Shown in pieces: positions 1 through 7,090 of a stretch of 14,744 bases of DNA. Made by a program: the position numbers and the translations under genes. Origin of the DNA: Dehalococcoidales bacterium (lineage in GTDB: Bacteria; Chloroflexota; Dehalococcoidia; Dehalococcoidales; UBA2162); the NCBI GenBank assembly GCA_016844285.1, contig JAENIS010000035.1, positions 1 to 14,744 on the forward strand. The letters run 5' to 3'. Below the pieces are notes generated by a model. It saw only the letters and a list, made by a program, of their open reading frames with translations. It was not told the origin of the DNA and made no database searches. The first letter of the stretch is position 1. Each line of letters starts with the position of its first letter.

Positions 1-45
1 CTCCTATGGTGGTAGAATAATCTCAAATCACTAAGGGAGGTGCTC

Positions 46-273
46 ATGCTAAAACCTCGTTCGCCTCAAAACTCATTCTGTGGCAGCTACTTATATGACA
101 GGATTGTCCCTCCAGACCATCTGCTCAGAAAGATTAACCAGGTAGTTGATTTCTCTTTCGTCAATGACCTGGTCAAAGACAGATACACCCCAAACTTCGT
201 CAGACCGGCCAAATTCAAACCGCCTCCCCGCAATAATCGTTTGCCTAAACTGTTCTCCTCTGGTAACATATAA
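46..273 (+). pseudogene. Truncated IS1182-like transposase, N-terminal remnant
   Basis: The first ~55 residues resemble the conserved N-terminus of IS1182-family (DUF772-type) transposases: a DRIVPPDHLLRKI segment, then VVDFSFVNDLVKDRYTP and a RPAK motif. After about position 213 the similarity stops and a short proline- and arginine-rich tail (KPPPRNNRLPKL) runs to a TAA at 271-273. The catalytic region of this family, several hundred residues downstream, is absent, so this is a dead 5' fragment. The ATG at 46 follows AGGGAGG at 34-40 with 5 nt spacing; an in-frame GTG at 40 overlaps that site and is less likely. The fragment ends 2 nt before the PAC2 gene, so its translation may still feed the next gene. 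The family call is from remembered motifs. Confidence 0.72.
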
Positions 274-275
274 CT

Positions 276-1166
276 ATGAAAGTGGGTGCTTTTGAGGTTA
301 ATGAACCCTTGCCCGAGCTTAATGAGCCTCATGCTCTGGTCATGCTCCAGCCCTGGGTGGATGTGGGCAGCGTGGGGACACTGATGCTTTCCTGGCTGGA
401 AAAGCACTTCGGCGCCGAGGATTTAGCCCATCTGGCCATACCAGGAGACTTCTTTGACTTCACTCGCTACCGGCCGACGGTCTATCTCAAGGAAGGCCAG
501 CGCCAGATTGCGATACCCAACACTTACGTTACCTATGCCCGGCAAAATACTGGGCATGACTTTCTCTTTATCCATCTTCTCGAGCCTCATGGCCATGCTG
601 AAACCTATGTTGATTCGGTATTGCAGCTCCTGGCACGGTTTAAGGTTAAGCGGTATTGTCTCCTTGGCAGCATGTACGATTTTGTACCTCATACCAGACC
701 GTTACTCGTCACCGGTCGGGCAACCGGGGAAGGGGCTCAGCAGGAACTCAAGAAGATGGGAGTCGAATCCAGTGATTACCAGGGACCGACGACGATTACC
801 TTCCTGGTGCAGCAGCGCGGCCTGGACATAGGGATGGAAACGATGAGCCTGCTCGTGCGACTACCGCAGTATACCCAGCTCGATGAGGACTACCTGGGTG
901 CCTCCCGACTGATGGAGGTGCTTGGCTCAATTTACGGAGTTCCAGCAGACACAACCTACCTCCAGATGGCTGCGGAGCAGCTAAAGGAAATTAGCATTGC
1001 CATCGAAAAGAACCCGCAGCTCAAAGCTGTCCTCGAGCAACTGGAGACACGCTACGACGGGCAGACCAGAAAAAAGCAGGCAGAGCAAGCCCCCAAGCTA
1101 TCACCTGATGTCGAGAGTTTTCTCTCCGAAATGGAAAAACGCTTCAGAGAGGGAAGACAAGGATAA
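276..1166 (+). CDS. PAC2 family protein (proteasome-assembly-chaperone-2-like fold)
   Basis: This 296-residue protein matches the PAC2 family (COG2047-type), whose bacterial and archaeal members are often annotated as ATP-grasp-like or carboligase-like but have no firmly established function. Visible hallmarks are the opening KVGAFEVNEPLPEL, the QPWVDVGSVGT segment at about residues 25-35, a central strand with RYCLLGSMYDFVPHTRP at about 126-142, and a long charged C-terminal helical region (about 230-296) ending in ESFLSEMEKRFREG. The start at 276 matches the usual family N-terminus. There is no convincing Shine-Dalgarno sequence just upstream; the preceding transposase remnant stops at 273, so initiation may depend on coupling to that ORF. 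No partner gene is adjacent and a palindrome array follows. The family call is firm; the role is unknown. Confidence 0.85.
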   Translation: MKVGAFEVNEPLPELNEPHALVMLQPWVDVGSVGTLMLSWLEKHFGAEDLAHLAIPGDFFDFTRYRPTVYLKEGQRQIAIPNTYVTYARQNTGHDFLFIHLLEPHGHAETYVDSVLQLLARFKVKRYCLLGSMYDFVPHTRPLLVTGRATGEGAQQELKKMGVESSDYQGPTTITFLVQQRGLDIGMETMSLLVRLPQYTQLDEDYLGASRLMEVLGSIYGVPADTTYLQMAAEQLKEISIAIEKNPQLKAVLEQLETRYDGQTRKKQAEQAPKLSPDVESFLSEMEKRFREGRQG

Positions 1167-1227
1167 GAGGCTTCCTGCTTATTTGCCTGCCCTGAGAGGA
1201 TGCAACCGGGAAGGTGGGGTTAAGTAA

Positions 1228-1369
1228 AAGAGAGGGGGCATAGCCCCCTCTCTTAATTCTCTTCCCCATAATGAGAGGTAAACTGTGGGGTGTCTAAGAG
1301 GGGCTTCGCCCCTCTTTCTTTATTTCTTCCCCCTTCCTTTGGCAAAGGAAGGGGGTTAGGGGGATGGAT
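1228..1369. repeat. Composite palindromic repeat array, copy 1
   Basis: Three strong hairpins follow one another. The first is a 12-bp stem (1228-1239 with 1243-1254, loop ATA). The second is a 9-bp stem closed by a cTTCg loop (1296-1304 with 1308-1316). The third is a 12-bp stem (1329-1340 with 1344-1355, loop GGC), followed by a TTAGGGGGATGG tail. The order of elements, and linker text such as TCTAAGAGGGG, recur at 8072-8208. The array fills the space between the convergent PAC2 and VWA genes and could also act as a bidirectional terminator. Confidence 0.8.
1296..1325 (+). terminator. Possible rho-independent terminator with cTTCg loop
   Basis: A 9-bp GC-rich stem (1296-1304 with 1308-1316) closed by an extra-stable cTTCg loop is followed by the T-rich run TTTCTTTATTT. 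It lies 130 nt after the PAC2 stop. Because the same hairpin type recurs in repeat arrays elsewhere in the window, termination may be a by-product of a dispersed repeat. Confidence 0.45.
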
Positions 1370-1457
1370 TTCTCAGAAGATTAAAGAGGTGAGGTCATCC
1401 CTAAGTAGTAATATGCGCTGAAGCAGTCATTGGCTCAGTAATTAACCAGAGAGGACA

Positions 1458-3482
1458 CTAGAGCCGTTTTCTCTTGTTAGCGATGTAGTCAACCAGCAGA
1501 TACTCACCGAGGTTATCGGCGCTGGTAAAGAATACCCTGCCTTTATTGATACGGGCCACCTGAGTCACAAAACTACCCAGAAAACGACCGCTATCGAGCA
1601 TAAAAGTATTAATCTGTATGCCCTTCTGAGTACAGTTTCTGACCTCTCTTAAGGTTAACTGGATAGTGCGCAGGGTGGGCGGATACTGGAAGAAAAGGTT
1701 GCCACCCTCGAAGTGAGCCGTCGGCTCCCCGTCTGTTATCATGATTATCTGCTTGTTGGTGCGTCTTTCTTTCATCAGCAATCTACGGGCGACATATAAG
1801 CCGTGCTGGATATTGGTGTAAGGGTCGAACTCGTCCCAGCTCATCAAAGTCAGGTCATCCTTTTTGACCAGCCGGGCATAGCTTGAAAAACCAACAATCT
1901 GGAGGCTATCTTTAGGATATTGGCTCCGGATGAGACCATCAAGAGCCATCGTCACCTGCTTGGCGGCCTGAAAGTTGCCACGCATCGGCATCGATAGGCT
2001 TAAGTCCAGCAATAACACTGTTGCCGACTGTGTCAATGCTTCCGACTTGTAGACCTCGAAATCATCAATGCTCAGGCGGATTGGTGGCGCTTCCGGCTGA
2101 CGATACAGGGAATTCATAATCGTTTTCTGGAGGTGTACCTGAAAATCATCACCAAACTCGTACTTCTTGGTCTCCTCTATTCTCTCCCCGCCACTGCCTT
2201 TTAAATTGATGTTATGCTGACCGATGCGGTCTTTTCGGAGCTGAGCAAAGATATCCTCCAGGGCTTTCTGCCCGATTTTCCTCATCCCGCGTGGGGTTAG
2301 TTCGTATTTGCTATCCTTCCAGCGAATATAGCCGGCCTCTTCCAGCATCTTGCTGATATTACGCAGTTTATCGAATTCTTCGGCGGCTTCATCCCCCATC
2401 AGCTCCTTGAGTAGCTTGCTGTCCACGCTATCCACGGAATGGTTATACTGAGAGTCCTTAAGCTGTGTCTCCAGCTGGTCGATTCCCTGTAACATTTCCA
2501 TCAGCTTCAGGGCTTCAGTGTATGAGATTGGTTCCTCACCGGAGAAGGGGTACTGTTTTTTTAGCTTATCGTTGGGGTGAAGAGCTTCAAGATTGGAGAG
2601 CAGTTTGGCTAGCTCGTAACGGGTGCCTTCATCCAGCATCGATTGTAGCAGGTTCTCCATTTCCTGCCTGTCTTTTAATGGCAGGCTCTCGAGTAGCGAT
2701 TGTGCCTGAGCTATCTGATTTTGTAAATGCTCAATAAGCTCGCTGATATCCTGAGGTGACATAGCACCAAAAGAGTCGCCGAATTGCTCCCGGAACTTGT
2801 CGGAATCAGGTTGCTCGCCTTTGATGAGCTGTTCCAGCATCTGGTTCATCGCCTCAGCCCAATTTCTCAAGTTGGCCAGGCTGTTGGCATCCATGTCCTT
2901 TAGTTTCTGTATCAGGTCACGACCATAGGACTCCATGGCGTGCCCCTTCAACATCTCCATGAGTTCCTGGAAGCCAAGCCGGGCTTCATCGTCCATGAAC
3001 TCATAACCGGCCAGTTCTTTGACCTGGCCACCAATGTCCCGTGGCAGCTCATCCAGCTTCTTCAGGTTCTGCTCGGCTCTATCTTCGATAGCCTTGAGCA
3101 GTTTCTGCTGCATTTCCGGGCTTACCTGACCGGTGCTTTCCCCGGCCTTTTGCCTGGCATCGTCCAGTCTCTGCTGGATTCCCTGCCGTTCTGCCTTGAT
3201 GATGTTATCCAGTTTCTGACGGATTTGGTCCAGCATCGAGCTGAGCTGGTACTTCTCCAACTGGCTCTTCTTCTTTTGCCGCAGTCGCTGGAGCAAGTCC
3301 TGAATCCCCGGTAGCCGCCTCCCCTGGCTATCCCGGAGACCATTACGCTGCATCAATTGCAAGGCGTGAGACAGGTCTCCGTAAGACATGAGGCTCTGGC
3401 TAAGCTCATTCATAAGCTGGTCTGCGTCCAGCCCGGGCGAATCCTGGCTGCCATCCCACTGCGAATAACGGTATACTCTCAT
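1458..3482 (-). CDS. VWA-domain protein, partner of the adjacent AAA+ ATPase
   Basis: This 674-residue protein has a von Willebrand factor A domain at its C-terminus (about residues 485-672). The metal-ion-dependent adhesion site is complete: DLSLS at 493-497, a Thr at 556 (YTN) and TDG with Asp584. About 450 residues of glutamine-, leucine- and charge-rich helical sequence precede it and probably form coiled-coil or helical bundles. There is no signal peptide or membrane segment, so it should be cytoplasmic. Its ATG lies 1 nt after the stop of the upstream AAA+ gene, which indicates translational coupling. MoxR-type ATPases paired with VWA proteins (RavA-ViaA, BchI-BchD, CbbQ-CbbO) remodel or insert metals into partner proteins. 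The client here is unknown; no chelatase substrate enzyme is adjacent. Confidence 0.85.
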   Translation of the reverse strand: MRVYRYSQWDGSQDSPGLDADQLMNELSQSLMSYGDLSHALQLMQRNGLRDSQGRRLPGIQDLLQRLRQKKKSQLEKYQLSSMLDQIRQKLDNIIKAERQGIQQRLDDARQKAGESTGQVSPEMQQKLLKAIEDRAEQNLKKLDELPRDIGGQVKELAGYEFMDDEARLGFQELMEMLKGHAMESYGRDLIQKLKDMDANSLANLRNWAEAMNQMLEQLIKGEQPDSDKFREQFGDSFGAMSPQDISELIEHLQNQIAQAQSLLESLPLKDRQEMENLLQSMLDEGTRYELAKLLSNLEALHPNDKLKKQYPFSGEEPISYTEALKLMEMLQGIDQLETQLKDSQYNHSVDSVDSKLLKELMGDEAAEEFDKLRNISKMLEEAGYIRWKDSKYELTPRGMRKIGQKALEDIFAQLRKDRIGQHNINLKGSGGERIEETKKYEFGDDFQVHLQKTIMNSLYRQPEAPPIRLSIDDFEVYKSEALTQSATVLLLDLSLSMPMRGNFQAAKQVTMALDGLIRSQYPKDSLQIVGFSSYARLVKKDDLTLMSWDEFDPYTNIQHGLYVARRLLMKERRTNKQIIMITDGEPTAHFEGGNLFFQYPPTLRTIQLTLREVRNCTQKGIQINTFMLDSGRFLGSFVTQVARINKGRVFFTSADNLGEYLLVDYIANKRKRL

Positions 3483-3483
3483 A

Positions 3484-4887
3484 CTAGCGCCGATAAACTA
3501 CTTTACCTTCGACTCTGGTTTTGTTTAGCTTCTTATTGAGATAAAGCCCTTCCAGGATAAACTCTACCACCGATGCCATCACTTCCGGCCTTTCTCCGGC
3601 ATTCATTACTTTGGCAGCCTCAACCAGACCGCTCATCTCCTTGACATTATGCACGTATGCCTTGGCACTCATCACCTCGGAAACCTCAATACTCAAACCG
3701 CCACCGAATTGAGTAACGATTTCCTCAAGCCGGTCTAGCTGGTAGTAGCGGTTGAAGACATTGAGCACGGCCTTCCTGACCAGCTCATCAATCACCTTTT
3801 CTTCCCTGGTTTCTTCCAGGCCTTCCAGCTCGATTTTACCGCTGGTCGACGCTGAGATGTAAGGAAGGTCACTAATACGGGGCACCGCCAATTTTTCGCC
3901 CAGTGAAACCGCCCGCCTGATGGCATTGCTGAGCAGGGTCTCATAGTTGGCGATGGATACCCTGACACTCACCCCGGAGCGCTGGTTGATATCCGGGCTT
4001 TTTCTACCGAGATGGGTTACCTCCGCAATAATCTCCTTCATATATGCCGGCACGTAGCACTCAAGCTCGTCGTCGCCAAACTGCCGCCGTTCTCTTTCCA
4101 TGATGGTAATTTCATTCTCAATCGTCGCCGGATAGTGGGTTCTGGCCAGAGCGCCAAACCTATCCTTGAGGGGAGTGATAATCCGGCCCCGGTTGGTGTA
4201 ATCTTCCGGGTTGGCACTGGCGACAAGGAAGACATCAAGGGGCAGACGGACACGGTAGCCCCTGATTTGAACGTCCCTTTCCTCCATCAGGTTGAAAAGA
4301 CCGACCTGTAACCTCTCGGCCAGGTCAGGTAGTTCATTGATGCAGAATATCCCCCGGTTGGTGCGGGGAATCAAGCCATAATGGATAGTAAGTTCGTCAG
4401 AGAGATATTTGCCTTCGGCGACCTTAATCGGGTCAATATCACCGATTAAGTCAGCGATAGTGATATCCGGTGTGGCCAGCTTCTCACCATACCTCTCTTT
4501 CCGTGGTAGCCAGTCAATGGCGGTGGCATCCCCTTCTTCGGCTACCTTATCGCAACACCGCTTACATATCGGGGTAAAGGGGTTATCATTGATTTCGCAG
4601 CCGTCGATGATGGGTATCTCTTCATCGAGCAGATTTATCAGCAACCGCATAATTCTGGATTTGGCCTGTCCCCGCTCACCAAGGAAGATAATATCCTGGC
4701 CGGAGATGATGGCGTTTTGAATCTGAGGAATGACCGTATCATCGTAGCCGATGATACCGGGGAAGATGGCCTTTCCCTCCCTTATCATGGCAATCAGGTT
4801 ACGCCTCATCTCTTCCCTGACCGGTAGCGGCTGGTAGCCTGATGTCTTAAGCTCACCAATAGTTCTTATCTTCTTCCCTTTAGCCAT
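3484..4887 (-). CDS. MoxR/Mg-chelatase-I-like AAA+ ATPase
   Basis: This AAA+ ATPase has 467 residues from the preferred ATG. Visible motifs are Walker A GERGQAKS (about 70-77), Walker B IFCINE (about 180-185, with the NE variant of the usual DE), a sensor-1-like SAN (Asn226) and a PLKDRFG segment whose Arg243 is a candidate arginine finger. A cysteine cluster lies between Walker A and Walker B (Cys97, 108, 111, 112; C-x10-C-x2-CC) and could bind zinc or another metal. A TTG at 4899 would add four residues, but the ATG at 4887 has GAGG 6 nt upstream and is preferred. The gene is first in a two-gene unit with the VWA protein. It probably forms a hexameric ring that works through the VWA partner; the substrate is unknown. 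Confidence 0.87.
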   Translation of the reverse strand: MAKGKKIRTIGELKTSGYQPLPVREEMRRNLIAMIREGKAIFPGIIGYDDTVIPQIQNAIISGQDIIFLGERGQAKSRIMRLLINLLDEEIPIIDGCEINDNPFTPICKRCCDKVAEEGDATAIDWLPRKERYGEKLATPDITIADLIGDIDPIKVAEGKYLSDELTIHYGLIPRTNRGIFCINELPDLAERLQVGLFNLMEERDVQIRGYRVRLPLDVFLVASANPEDYTNRGRIITPLKDRFGALARTHYPATIENEITIMERERRQFGDDELECYVPAYMKEIIAEVTHLGRKSPDINQRSGVSVRVSIANYETLLSNAIRRAVSLGEKLAVPRISDLPYISASTSGKIELEGLEETREEKVIDELVRKAVLNVFNRYYQLDRLEEIVTQFGGGLSIEVSEVMSAKAYVHNVKEMSGLVEAAKVMNAGERPEVMASVVEFILEGLYLNKKLNKTRVEGKVVYRR

Positions 4888-4957
4888 CGCTTTCCTCAAA
4901 CTTTCTCTGTTCCTTAGTTATTCTGGCGTGCCTTGTTGCGGGACAACCTGACTTACT

Positions 4958-4986
4958 ATTTTAGCATAGGCGGGTAGGATTGACAA
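4958..4986 (-). promoter_or_regulatory. Sigma70-like promoter for the AAA+/VWA unit
   Basis: On the minus strand TTGTCA (4986-4981) is separated by 17 nt from TAAAAT (4963-4958). Each hexamer matches the consensus at 5 of 6 positions. A TGC directly before the -10 gives an extended -10. Transcription would begin near 4951, about 60 nt before the ATG at 4887. Confidence 0.6.
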
Positions 4987-5007
4987 AAAAGTGGCTCGTT
5001 TATTAAG

Positions 5008-5175
5008 CCTCACCCCCTTAGTAGTCCCCCTCACCCTAGTAGGGTACTGAAAAAATCCCTCGTGTTTGTCTCCCCCTTTGAAAAAGAGCCTGTCCCGTGC
5101 TTGACACGGGAGGGACTAAAGGGGATTTCCAGACTCAAAATCCCTCTCAATCTCCCTTTCGTAAAGGGAGAGGAA
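5008..5175. repeat. Palindromic repeat array, copy 2
   Basis: The region between the AAA+ gene and surE begins with a CCTCACCCCCTTA stretch, as the other arrays do. It holds a small ACCCT/AGGGT hairpin (5033-5045), a 7-bp TCCCGTG/CACGGGA stem (5093-5099 with 5105-5111) nested between CCCCTTT and AAAGGGG arms, and a 9-bp stem TCTCCCTTT/AAAGGGAGA (5151-5159 with 5163-5171). No ORF in the region looks like a gene. Confidence 0.65.
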
Positions 5176-5247
5176 ATAACCAAACCTCGCTTTTCATTAA
5201 CCTGCTAGGAAAGGTGATAGGTCCCAGAACGACCCCAATTCGCCGTA

Positions 5248-5276
5248 TTGTCATTCCTATCAGGGGATGGTAAACT
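5248..5276 (+). promoter_or_regulatory. Candidate surE promoter giving a near-leaderless mRNA
   Basis: TTGTCA at 5248-5253 and TAAACT at 5271-5276 are spaced 17 nt apart. The predicted start of transcription is at about 5283, only 3 nt before the ATG at 5286. The absence of a Shine-Dalgarno sequence in front of surE fits a leaderless transcript. The -10 matches only 4 of 6 positions. Confidence 0.4.
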
Positions 5277-5285
5277 TCAAAGAAG

Positions 5286-6104
5286 ATGAAAATACTGGTC
5301 ACTAACGATGATGGTATCTTGGCCGATGGTCTATGGATACTGGCCAGAGAGCTGAATAAGGTCGCTCCGGTAGTGGTGATTGCTCCCGATAGAGAGCAAA
5401 GCGCCATCGGCACGGCGGTTACCCTGACTCATCCCTTAAGGGTGCAAAAAGTGCGGCCGCTGCTGCCGGGAGTAGAAGCCTACTCCGTGGAAGGCACCCC
5501 CGGCGACAGTGTTATCCTGGCTCTGGAAAAGCTGGCCAAAAACGAGATAGGCCTGGTTGTCTCCGGTATCAATCAGGGGCTGAACCTGGGGAATGATGTC
5601 CTTATCTCCGGCACGGTGGGGGCCGCTCTTCAGGGTTATCTCCGTGGACTGCCGGCCATCGCCATCTCAATCGCACCGAAGGACAGCTTGTACCTGGATG
5701 GCGCCGCCAGGGTAGCCGCGCTGTTAGCGAGCCGGATTGTGGCTAATGCCTTGCCGGAGCCTATCTTCCTCAATGTTAACCTGCCTGACCTGCCTCTGGC
5801 CGAAACCAAAGGCATCAGGCTCACCAGCTTGGCCAGCGAAAGCCACCTCGACACCGTTGAGGAAGGGCATGATGGCAAACGGCAGTACTACTGGCTGGTA
5901 CGCCGGCGAATACCCGATAGGATACACCAGGAGATGACCGATATCTGGGCGGTGGAAAAGGGTCATATCTCCATTACGCCACTCCACATTTACGGCGACC
6001 ACAATTGTGCCCCCGCCGTTACTGATAGCTTTTGCACCGATAGCTTCTGTGCTGACCTTTTTCAGGAGCTACAGAAAGACGCCCTCAAGAAAAAGGAGAG
6101 TTAA
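5286..6104 (+). CDS. surE: 5'/3'-nucleotidase SurE
   Basis: SurE removes phosphate from nucleoside 5'- and 3'-monophosphates, and in some species from short polyphosphate, using a divalent metal. The 272-residue protein shows the family signature from residue 1: MKILVTNDDG with the metal-binding Asp8-Asp9, APDREQSA with Ser39, a VEGTPGDSV loop at about 68-76, and VSGINQGLN with Asn96. These are the expected metal and phosphate ligands, and the length is normal. Near the C-terminus a 15-nt tandem duplication (6024-6038 and 6039-6053) encodes DSFCT then DSFCA. A stem-loop starts at the stop codon and tmk follows 50 nt later, so the two may be cotranscribed. The identification is firm. Confidence 0.95.
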   Translation: MKILVTNDDGILADGLWILARELNKVAPVVVIAPDREQSAIGTAVTLTHPLRVQKVRPLLPGVEAYSVEGTPGDSVILALEKLAKNEIGLVVSGINQGLNLGNDVLISGTVGAALQGYLRGLPAIAISIAPKDSLYLDGAARVAALLASRIVANALPEPIFLNVNLPDLPLAETKGIRLTSLASESHLDTVEEGHDGKRQYYWLVRRRIPDRIHQEMTDIWAVEKGHISITPLHIYGDHNCAPAVTDSFCTDSFCADLFQELQKDALKKKES

Positions 6105-6124
6105 AGAGAGGCGGAGCCTCTCTT
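6104..6124. repeat. Stem-loop between surE and tmk
   Basis: A perfect 9-bp stem AAGAGAGGC/GCCTCTCTT (6104-6112 with 6116-6124) with a GGA loop begins at the last base of the surE stop. What follows is TATATAA, not a long T tract, so it is a weak attenuator at best. It resembles the short GAGAGGC-type hairpins in the longer arrays, for example at 7958-7974. Confidence 0.6.
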
Positions 6125-6154
6125 ATATAACATACAGAAGGAGTAAACATATAA

Positions 6155-6772
6155 ATGGCTCTGTTCATTACTTTTGAGGGGGGCGACGGCAGTGGCAAAA
6201 GTGTCCAGGCAAAGCTCCTTTACCGCAAGCTCTCCAAACTGGGTATCCCGGTATTACTGACCCACGAGCCTGGTGGTACGTTACTTGGCCAGAGACTGGC
6301 TCGCTGGTTGAAGTGGGCCAGAGATACGCATATTCCACCATTAACCGAACTGTTGCTGTTCAATGCTTGCCGCGCCCAATTAGTCATCGAGGTTGTCCGG
6401 ACTGGTTTGCAAGAGGGGAAGGTTATTATCTCCGACCGCTATGCGGATTCGACGACGGCCTATCAAAGCTATGGGCGCGGACTGGATTTAGAGATGGTCA
6501 GAGCAGTTAATGAGGCAGCTACCCAAGGACTAAAACCAGGCTTGACCTTTTTGCTGGATATACCGGCGGAAGACGGGCTGGCCCGTAAAGAAAAACTGAG
6601 GCACGACCGTTTTGAGCAAGAGGCAATCAGTTTCCACCGCCGGGTGCGTGCAGGTTATCTTGAAATCGCCGCCGGTGAGCCGGAGCGCTGGCTGGTCATC
6701 GATGCCCGCCAGCCAAAGGCGAAGATAGCCAAAATCATCTGGCAGAAGGTAAGCAAGTTGCTCCAGATTTGA
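6155..6772 (+). CDS. tmk: Thymidylate kinase (dTMP kinase)
   Basis: This enzyme phosphorylates dTMP to dTDP with ATP, an essential step of dTTP synthesis in the cytoplasm. The 205-residue protein has the P-loop GGDGSGKS at 9-16, the THEPGG segment around residue 38 that helps place dTMP, the DRY motif at 94-96 followed by ADSTTAYQ, and a basic LID region around RKEKLRHDRFE (144-154). Length and motif order are normal for bacterial Tmk. AAGGAG at 6138-6143 precedes the ATG by 11 nt, a rather long spacing. The stop lies 2 nt from the end of the convergent ferredoxin gene, with no terminator between them, so the two transcripts probably overlap. Confidence 0.95.
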   Translation: MALFITFEGGDGSGKSVQAKLLYRKLSKLGIPVLLTHEPGGTLLGQRLARWLKWARDTHIPPLTELLLFNACRAQLVIEVVRTGLQEGKVIISDRYADSTTAYQSYGRGLDLEMVRAVNEAATQGLKPGLTFLLDIPAEDGLARKEKLRHDRFEQEAISFHRRVRAGYLEIAAGEPERWLVIDARQPKAKIAKIIWQKVSKLLQI

Positions 6773-6774
6773 AC

Positions 6775-7008
6775 TTACCTTTTCTCAGCGGTGTTCTGCC
6801 CAGTTCTGACCAGAATTATCTCAAAAGGACAGCTCACCGCTCCCGATGGACACAACACCTCACACTCGGTGCAATAATCGCAATCCTCCGGCCTCACTAT
6901 TATTGACTTACCATCGACCAGAGTCACCGCATGGGTCGGGCACTTTTCAACACAGTCGCCACAGCCGGTACATTTCTCGGAATCTATCTCCGGTACCACC
7001 TTTTTCAC
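6775..7008 (-). CDS. Small ferredoxin with two 4Fe-4S clusters
   Basis: This is a 77-residue electron carrier with two cysteine sets. Cluster I is C-x2-C-x2-C-x3-CP (Cys13, 16, 19, 23) and cluster II is C-x2-C-x2-C-x3-CP (Cys43, 46, 49, 53), plus an extra Cys60 in VSCP. Two GTG codons (7011 and 7008) are possible starts; the second has GAGG 6 nt upstream and gives the usual MKKVVPEI opening. The gene lies 58 nt downstream of the Crp/Fnr gene on the same strand but has its own putative regulated promoter with an operator dyad (7075-7090). It may supply electrons to redox enzymes of this island; the partner is unknown. Confidence 0.9.
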   Translation of the reverse strand: MKKVVPEIDSEKCTGCGDCVEKCPTHAVTLVDGKSIIVRPEDCDYCTECEVLCPSGAVSCPFEIILVRTGQNTAEKR

Positions 7009-7047
7009 CACACACCTCGCGAAACGATTAGCTCTAATAACATTTTT

Positions 7048-7090
7048 ATCTTAGCCGCTATTTGGATTAGCGTATACGACTTTTGTCGGA
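7048..7090 (-). promoter_or_regulatory. Activator-type promoter with ACGAC-N4-GTCGT dyad, upstream of the ferredoxin
   Basis: Read on the minus strand, a dyad TCCGAC-AAAA-GTCGTA (7090-7075) is followed by a 21-nt gap and TAAGAT (7053-7048), a 4/6 match to a -10. With the transcription start at about 7041 the dyad centre falls at -41.5. No good -35 hexamer is present, as expected for a class II activated promoter. The dyad lies inside the last codons (SDKSRIR) of the Crp/Fnr gene. A near-identical site with the same spacing precedes the hemerythrin operon. Confidence 0.6.

Noticed and set aside
87..407. 106-codon minus-strand open frame across the transposase remnant and the PAC2 start
   Set aside because: It is antisense to two supported reading frames and has no recognisable domain.
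4980..5006. Plus-strand promoter TTGACA with TATTAA
   Set aside because: The spacing is only 15 nt, it would transcribe into a repeat array 280 nt before surE, and the same bases form a better minus-strand promoter.
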